Of a stretch of 10,255 nt of DNA, positions 7,374 through 10,255 are shown one piece after another (the first letter of the stretch is position 1; each line of letters opens with the position of its first letter). The notes beneath the pieces are model-generated. The model was not told the origin of the DNA and made no database searches. It saw only the letters and a list, made by a program, of their open reading frames with translations. The translations under genes and the position numbers were made by a program. The stretch comes from Gammaproteobacteria bacterium (GTDB taxonomy: Bacteria; Pseudomonadota; Gammaproteobacteria; UBA5335; SLRW01): the NCBI GenBank assembly GCA_007134115.1, contig SLLK01000001.1, positions 1 to 10,255 on the forward strand, given 5' to 3'.

Positions 7374-9587
7374 GTGATGATGGACAAGCACAGCGCGATA
7401 CGTCTGGGCGCCGGCCTGGTCATTTTCCTGCTGATCGTGGGTCACAGCACCGGGCTGTGGCACTCGGTGCTGCTCGAGCGCCTGGAAAACATGGCCTACG
7501 ACACACGCATCGCCATGACCCTCCCGGAGTTGCCCGAGCAACCCATTGTCATCGTCGATATCAACGACGCCAGCCTGGCCGAAGAGGGCCAGTGGCCGTG
7601 GGGCCGCGACCGTCTTGCGCTGCTGGTGGACCATCTCTTCGATACCTACGATGCACGCCTGCTGGGCATTGACGTGGTCTTCGCCGAACGCGACGAAAGC
7701 GCCGGGCTGCGCGCACTGGAGGCCATGGCCCGGGATGATCCGGTGCTGGCCGAACGCCTGCGCGAGATTCGCCCGGCGCTGGATGGCGACCGGCATCTGG
7801 CCGCGGCCATCGAGCGCCACCCGGTGATCCTCGGTTATTATTTCGAAGGCGGCGACCCCGACGCCGTCGAGCCACCGGTGGGCACGCTGCCCGCGCCGGT
7901 GCCGCTGCGCCTGCCCGAGGGCTTCGACGACGGCGAGCTGGCATTGCCGCAGGCGGCCCGCTATGGCGCCAATCTTGCGCTGCTGCAGAACAACGCCGCC
8001 GGCGCGGGCTTCTTCGACAACCCGCTGGTCGACAGCGACGGCGTGTACCGCCGCGTACCCATGCTCCAGCGCTATGGCGACAGCTACTACGAGTCGCTGT
8101 CACTGGCCATGGCCCGCGCGCTGCTCGGGCAACCGCCGGTGGAACTGGTGATGCCCGGCGGTCGCTACCGCAACCTGGAGGAACTGCGCATCCGCGACCA
8201 GCGCATCCCGGTCGACGCCCAGGGGGCGGCACTGGTTTCCTATCATGGCGGCCAGGGCACCTTCCCCTATGTATCCGCCGCCGACGTCATCCACCAGCGC
8301 GCCGATCCCGCCGTGCTGGATGACGCCATCGTGTTGCTCGGCGCCAGTGCCCCGGGGCTGCTGGATTTACGCACCACGCCGCTGCAGAACGTATTCCCCG
8401 GCGTGGAAATACACGCCAACCTGCTCGCCGGCATGCTGGCGCAGGAGATCCGCCACCGCCCTGCCTACACGCTGGGCGCCGAAGTCATCCTGCTGACCCT
8501 CATCTTCCTGGTCATGAGCCTGCTGCTGGCGACCCTGCCGGCACTGTGGATGGCCGGCCTGAGCGCGGCGCTGGCGGGGGTCACGGTGCTGGGCAACCTG
8601 TACGCCTGGAGCTTCGGTCACTGGGTACTGCCGCTGGCCACGCCGCTGGCGCTGATCGTGCTGCTCTTTGTGCTGCACTCGGCCTACGGCTATTTTGTCG
8701 AGGCGCGCGGCAAGCGCGCCATCAAGCACCTGTTCGGCCAGTACGTTCCGCCCGAACTGGTCGATGAAATGAGCCGCGCCGACCACCCCGACGCCTTCGC
8801 CCTGGAAGGCGAAAGCCGCGACATGACGGTATTGTTCTCCGATGTGCGCGATTTCACCGCGCTCTCGGAAACCATGTCGGCGCATGAACTCACACAACTG
8901 ATGAACGCCTACCTGACCCCCATGACCGCCGCCATCCACCGGCATCGCGGCACCATCGACAAGTACATTGGTGACGCCATCATGGCTTTCTGGGGCGCGC
9001 CCATGACCGACGCCGATCACGCCACCCACGCCGTGGACGCGGCGCTGGAAATGCAGCGCCGGCTGCAGCAGCTCAACCAGGCGTTCACCGCGCGCGGCTG
9101 GCCCGCCCTGCGCATCGGCGCCGGCATCAACAGCGGCGAAATGAACGTGGGCAACATGGGCTCAGCGTTCCGCATGGCGTACACGGTGATGGGCGATGCG
9201 GTGAATCTGGGCTCGCGGCTGGAAGCGCTCACCCGCCACTACGAGCACGACATTCTGGTCAGTGAGAACACCGTCAACGCCGCACCCCAACATGTCTTCC
9301 GCGAGGTGGACCTGGTCCGGGTACGCGGCAAGGATCAGCCGGTCACCGTCTTCGAGCCACTCGGCCGGCGCGCGGAACTCGACGCGCAGGTACTGGAAGA
9401 CATTGAGCATTACCACCGGGCCATCAAACGCTTCCGCCAGCAGCGCTGGGAGCTGGCCGAAAAGGCTCTGCTCAAACTGCGCGAGCAGGATCCCGCCCAG
9501 CCGTTATACACCATGTATCTGGAACGCATCGGCAACTACCGGCTGCATCCGCCGGGCGACGACTGGGACGGGGTCTACGCACAGTAG
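7374..9587 (+). CDS. CHASE2-transmembrane class III adenylate/guanylate cyclase
   Basis: Membrane-bound signalling enzyme (737 aa) expected to make cyclic nucleotide, probably cAMP, in response to an extracytoplasmic cue. One N-terminal span (~13-28) is followed by a CHASE2 sensor domain (~35-355, with the typical DSDGVYRRVP segment), three spans (~366-445), a short linker and a cyclase domain (~480-650). Metal-binding Asp490 (FSDVRDF) and Asp534 (YIGDAIMAFWG) are present. Base-selecting Lys530 and Thr604 (YTVMGD), plus transition-state Asn611 and Arg615 (VNLGSR), give a Lys/Thr class IIIb catalytic set with nothing missing. A helical C-terminal tail (~670-737) ends in PPGDDWDGV, common in this architecture. 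Start codons GTG 7374, ATG 7377 and ATG 7380 are adjacent. GGGGAA (7361-7366) allows any of them. It follows mlaB by 33-39 bp with no terminator between, so it is probably in the same transcript. Confidence 0.93.
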   Translation: MMMDKHSAIRLGAGLVIFLLIVGHSTGLWHSVLLERLENMAYDTRIAMTLPELPEQPIVIVDINDASLAEEGQWPWGRDRLALLVDHLFDTYDARLLGIDVVFAERDESAGLRALEAMARDDPVLAERLREIRPALDGDRHLAAAIERHPVILGYYFEGGDPDAVEPPVGTLPAPVPLRLPEGFDDGELALPQAARYGANLALLQNNAAGAGFFDNPLVDSDGVYRRVPMLQRYGDSYYESLSLAMARALLGQPPVELVMPGGRYRNLEELRIRDQRIPVDAQGAALVSYHGGQGTFPYVSAADVIHQRADPAVLDDAIVLLGASAPGLLDLRTTPLQNVFPGVEIHANLLAGMLAQEIRHRPAYTLGAEVILLTLIFLVMSLLLATLPALWMAGLSAALAGVTVLGNLYAWSFGHWVLPLATPLALIVLLFVLHSAYGYFVEARGKRAIKHLFGQYVPPELVDEMSRADHPDAFALEGESRDMTVLFSDVRDFTALSETMSAHELTQLMNAYLTPMTAAIHRHRGTIDKYIGDAIMAFWGAPMTDADHATHAVDAALEMQRRLQQLNQAFTARGWPALRIGAGINSGEMNVGNMGSAFRMAYTVMGDAVNLGSRLEALTRHYEHDILVSENTVNAAPQHVFREVDLVRVRGKDQPVTVFEPLGRRAELDAQVLEDIEHYHRAIKRFRQQRWELAEKALLKLREQDPAQPLYTMYLERIGNYRLHPPGDDWDGVYAQ

Positions 9588-9597
9588 TGCACGCACT

Positions 9598-9641
9598 ATT
9601 TCGCGTCCATCTCGCGACAATTTCACGCCAATCATCCCTCA
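9598..9641. repeat. 11-bp-period repeat cluster, copy A
   Basis: Three consecutive 11-bp units with an ATYTCRCGNCN-like form (starting 9598, 9609, 9620), then a diverged fourth (9631, ATCATCCCTCA). They begin 11 bp after the cyclase stop codon. The first two units match the second and third units of the cluster at 9938-9970 in 19 of 22 positions, including the spacing. Function is unknown. The CGCG cores give no hairpin strong enough to call a terminator. Confidence 0.75.
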
Positions 9642-9727
9642 ATTGAAATAAGAGATGTTTGCTCGATCAGCTACCCTGTCAGCAGCCTCAAAGCATACAT
9701 TCCACCGCAGAACTCACCGGGACTTTT

Positions 9728-9820
9728 TTCGGTGACTGCGGCGGGTTCGGTGGCCGCATGAACTTTTACTGCCTGCCACCATCGCTGGATAGAGCCACCG
9801 AACCCACCGAACTCACTGAA
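9728..9820. repeat. Long imperfect inverted repeat with 9-bp internal periodicity
   Basis: Arms 9728-9753 and 9795-9820 (26 bp) are reverse complements at 22 positions. The inner 12 bp (9743-9754 with 9794-9805, GGGTTCGGTGGC) is perfect. The spacer is 39 nt. Each arm is itself built of 9-bp units: on the right, CACCGAACC, CACCGAACT and CACTGAAGG follow one another from 9796. It would form a strong stem in RNA or single-stranded DNA, but there is no T-tract and the loop is long, so it is not a standard terminator. It could be a small non-autonomous repeat element or a nucleoid- or RNA-processing site; copies elsewhere in the genome would be needed to say. Confidence 0.85.
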
Positions 9821-9937
9821 GGGTTGGTTTCCGGGGTGCTGTTCGGCTGCCACGCAAGTCACGGTGCACCAGCTCACGGTCCCTCAGAAAACGCCGATGT
9901 ATCCACCACACCACAAAACGGGATGATTTATCCCCCC

Positions 9938-9981
9938 ATTTCGCGCCCATTTCGCGTAGATCTCGCGGCAACCCATCCCTT
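9938..9981. repeat. 11-bp-period repeat cluster, copy B
   Basis: Three 11-bp units ATTTCGCGCCC, ATTTCGCGTAG and ATCTCGCGGCA start at 9938, 9949 and 9960, with a diverged fourth containing CATCCCT as in copy A. Same orientation as copy A. The two clusters bracket the inverted repeat at 9728-9820. Confidence 0.75.
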
Positions 9982-9993
9982 ACAGCCGCGCAC

Positions 9994-10020
9994 AAAAAGA
10001 CTCCCCGGCAGTCCGGGGAG
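9994..10020 (-). terminator. Rho-independent terminator for leftward transcription
   Basis: A perfect 8-bp GC stem, CTCCCCGG (10001-10008) with CCGGGGAG (10013-10020), closes a 4-nt CAGT loop. On the minus strand it is followed by TC and five T residues (9998-9994). On the plus strand nothing T-rich follows the stem, so it serves transcripts arriving from the right. No minus-strand gene is recognised to its right within the window. Confidence 0.8.
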
Positions 10021-10255
10021 CGCGATAAGCGAGGGAGAGTATTGCTTCAGTCAGTCCCTGACAGGTCGGTGCAGCACAAGTAAACTGTTGTTAGTCCTAG
10101 TTATAGACCTTTTGCACCAATAATTCCTCCCGAATTCGCCAAACACCGAGAAATGGTAGCGTGTGCCCGACCGGTGGTGGCGTTATGTTTCAAAGCACTC
10201 TCGCACAGGACGCCAGGTTCCGGACTGAAGGTATCCAGCCTGGAACACGCAGGCA
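10021..10255. other. Unassigned region upstream of the leftward terminator; possible small minus-strand transcript
   Basis: No gene could be established. On the minus strand a strong ribosome-site match GGGAGGA (10131-10125) stands 7 nt before a GTG (10117) that opens only a six-codon frame (MQKVYN, stop at 10097). About 75 nt later comes the terminator. This could be a leader peptide, a small RNA or chance. A small hairpin (GTCAG, TCC, CTGAC at 10050-10062) lies between. On the plus strand an ATG at 10185 opens a frame that runs to the window edge (23 codons) with only a weak GGTGG before it. Its identity cannot be judged. Confidence 0.3.

Larger units (their letters stand above)
9588..9993. 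other. Intergenic stretch without a convincing gene
   Basis: Besides the repeats listed separately, I see no gene here. One frame stays open at 9659-10123 from a TTG. It has no ribosome site, runs straight through the inverted repeat, the second 11-bp cluster and the terminator, and its composition (Cys, Pro and His rich, no hydrophobic or domain pattern) is unlike a real protein. Confidence 0.7.

Noticed and set aside
6483..7820. Long minus-strand open frame (445 codons) antisense to mlaD, mlaB and the cyclase start
   Set aside because: It lies opposite three well-supported genes, is rich in Gln, His, Ala and Gly with no domain motif, and is the kind of shadow frame that high third-position GC creates.
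9728..9820. Inverted repeat as the transcription terminator of the cyclase gene
   Set aside because: The 39-nt loop and lack of a following T-tract do not fit a Rho-independent terminator, and it lies about 140 bp beyond the stop codon.
9659..10123. Plus-strand open frame of 154 codons from a TTG
   Set aside because: No ribosome site, no domain-like pattern, and it crosses an inverted repeat, an 11-bp repeat cluster and a terminator.
10101..10255. Minus-strand frame open from the right edge to a TAA at 10101-10103 (about 50 codons)
   Set aside because: No recognisable protein features, and the frame length is within chance in GC-rich DNA. It would also contain the strong ribosome-like site at 10125-10131.

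Overview
This window is GC-rich, densely coded bacterial DNA, most likely from a gammaproteobacterium. The basis for that is a clear mlaF-mlaE-mlaD-mlaB phospholipid-transport operon, a NarL-type two-component pair and strong G/C bias at codon third positions. I cannot name a genus from the sequence.

Layout from left to right. (1) 3-2865, plus strand: a two-component system. A multi-membrane-span histidine kinase with a PDZ-like extracytoplasmic segment overlaps by 11 bp a LuxR/NarL-type response regulator. (2) 2871-3842, minus strand: a membrane-anchored alpha/beta hydrolase that converges on the regulator with only 5 bp between the stop codons. (3) 3843-4128: the divergent intergenic region. 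It holds 25 consecutive heptamers (3923-4097) on a single 7-bp lattice, in which the unit type switches part-way without losing phase. (4) 4129-4815, plus: a short enoyl-CoA hydratase/isomerase-family protein. (5) 4816-4944: a third heptamer array, close to an inverted version of the second. (6) 4945-7340, plus: mlaF, mlaE, mlaD and mlaB, tightly packed, with no mlaC between mlaD and mlaB. (7) 7374-9587, plus: a CHASE2-transmembrane-class III nucleotidyl cyclase, probably co-transcribed with the mla genes. (8) 9588-10255: no convincing gene. It holds two clusters of 11-bp-period repeats that bracket a 26-bp-arm imperfect inverted repeat with 9-bp internal periodicity, then a Rho-independent terminator for leftward transcription.

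How the genes work together. MlaF (ATPase), MlaE (permease), MlaD (MCE-domain lipid-binding ring) and MlaB (STAS regulator) should form one inner-membrane complex that moves phospholipids for outer-membrane asymmetry. The periplasmic shuttle MlaC would have to be encoded elsewhere. The cyclase would add an extracytoplasmic sensor with cAMP-type output to the same transcript. The histidine kinase/regulator pair is a separate signalling unit with unknown targets.

No mobile element, CRISPR array, rRNA or tRNA was recognised. The most unusual content is the non-coding part: short tandem repeats of period 7, 9 and 11 bp concentrated in the intergenic regions.
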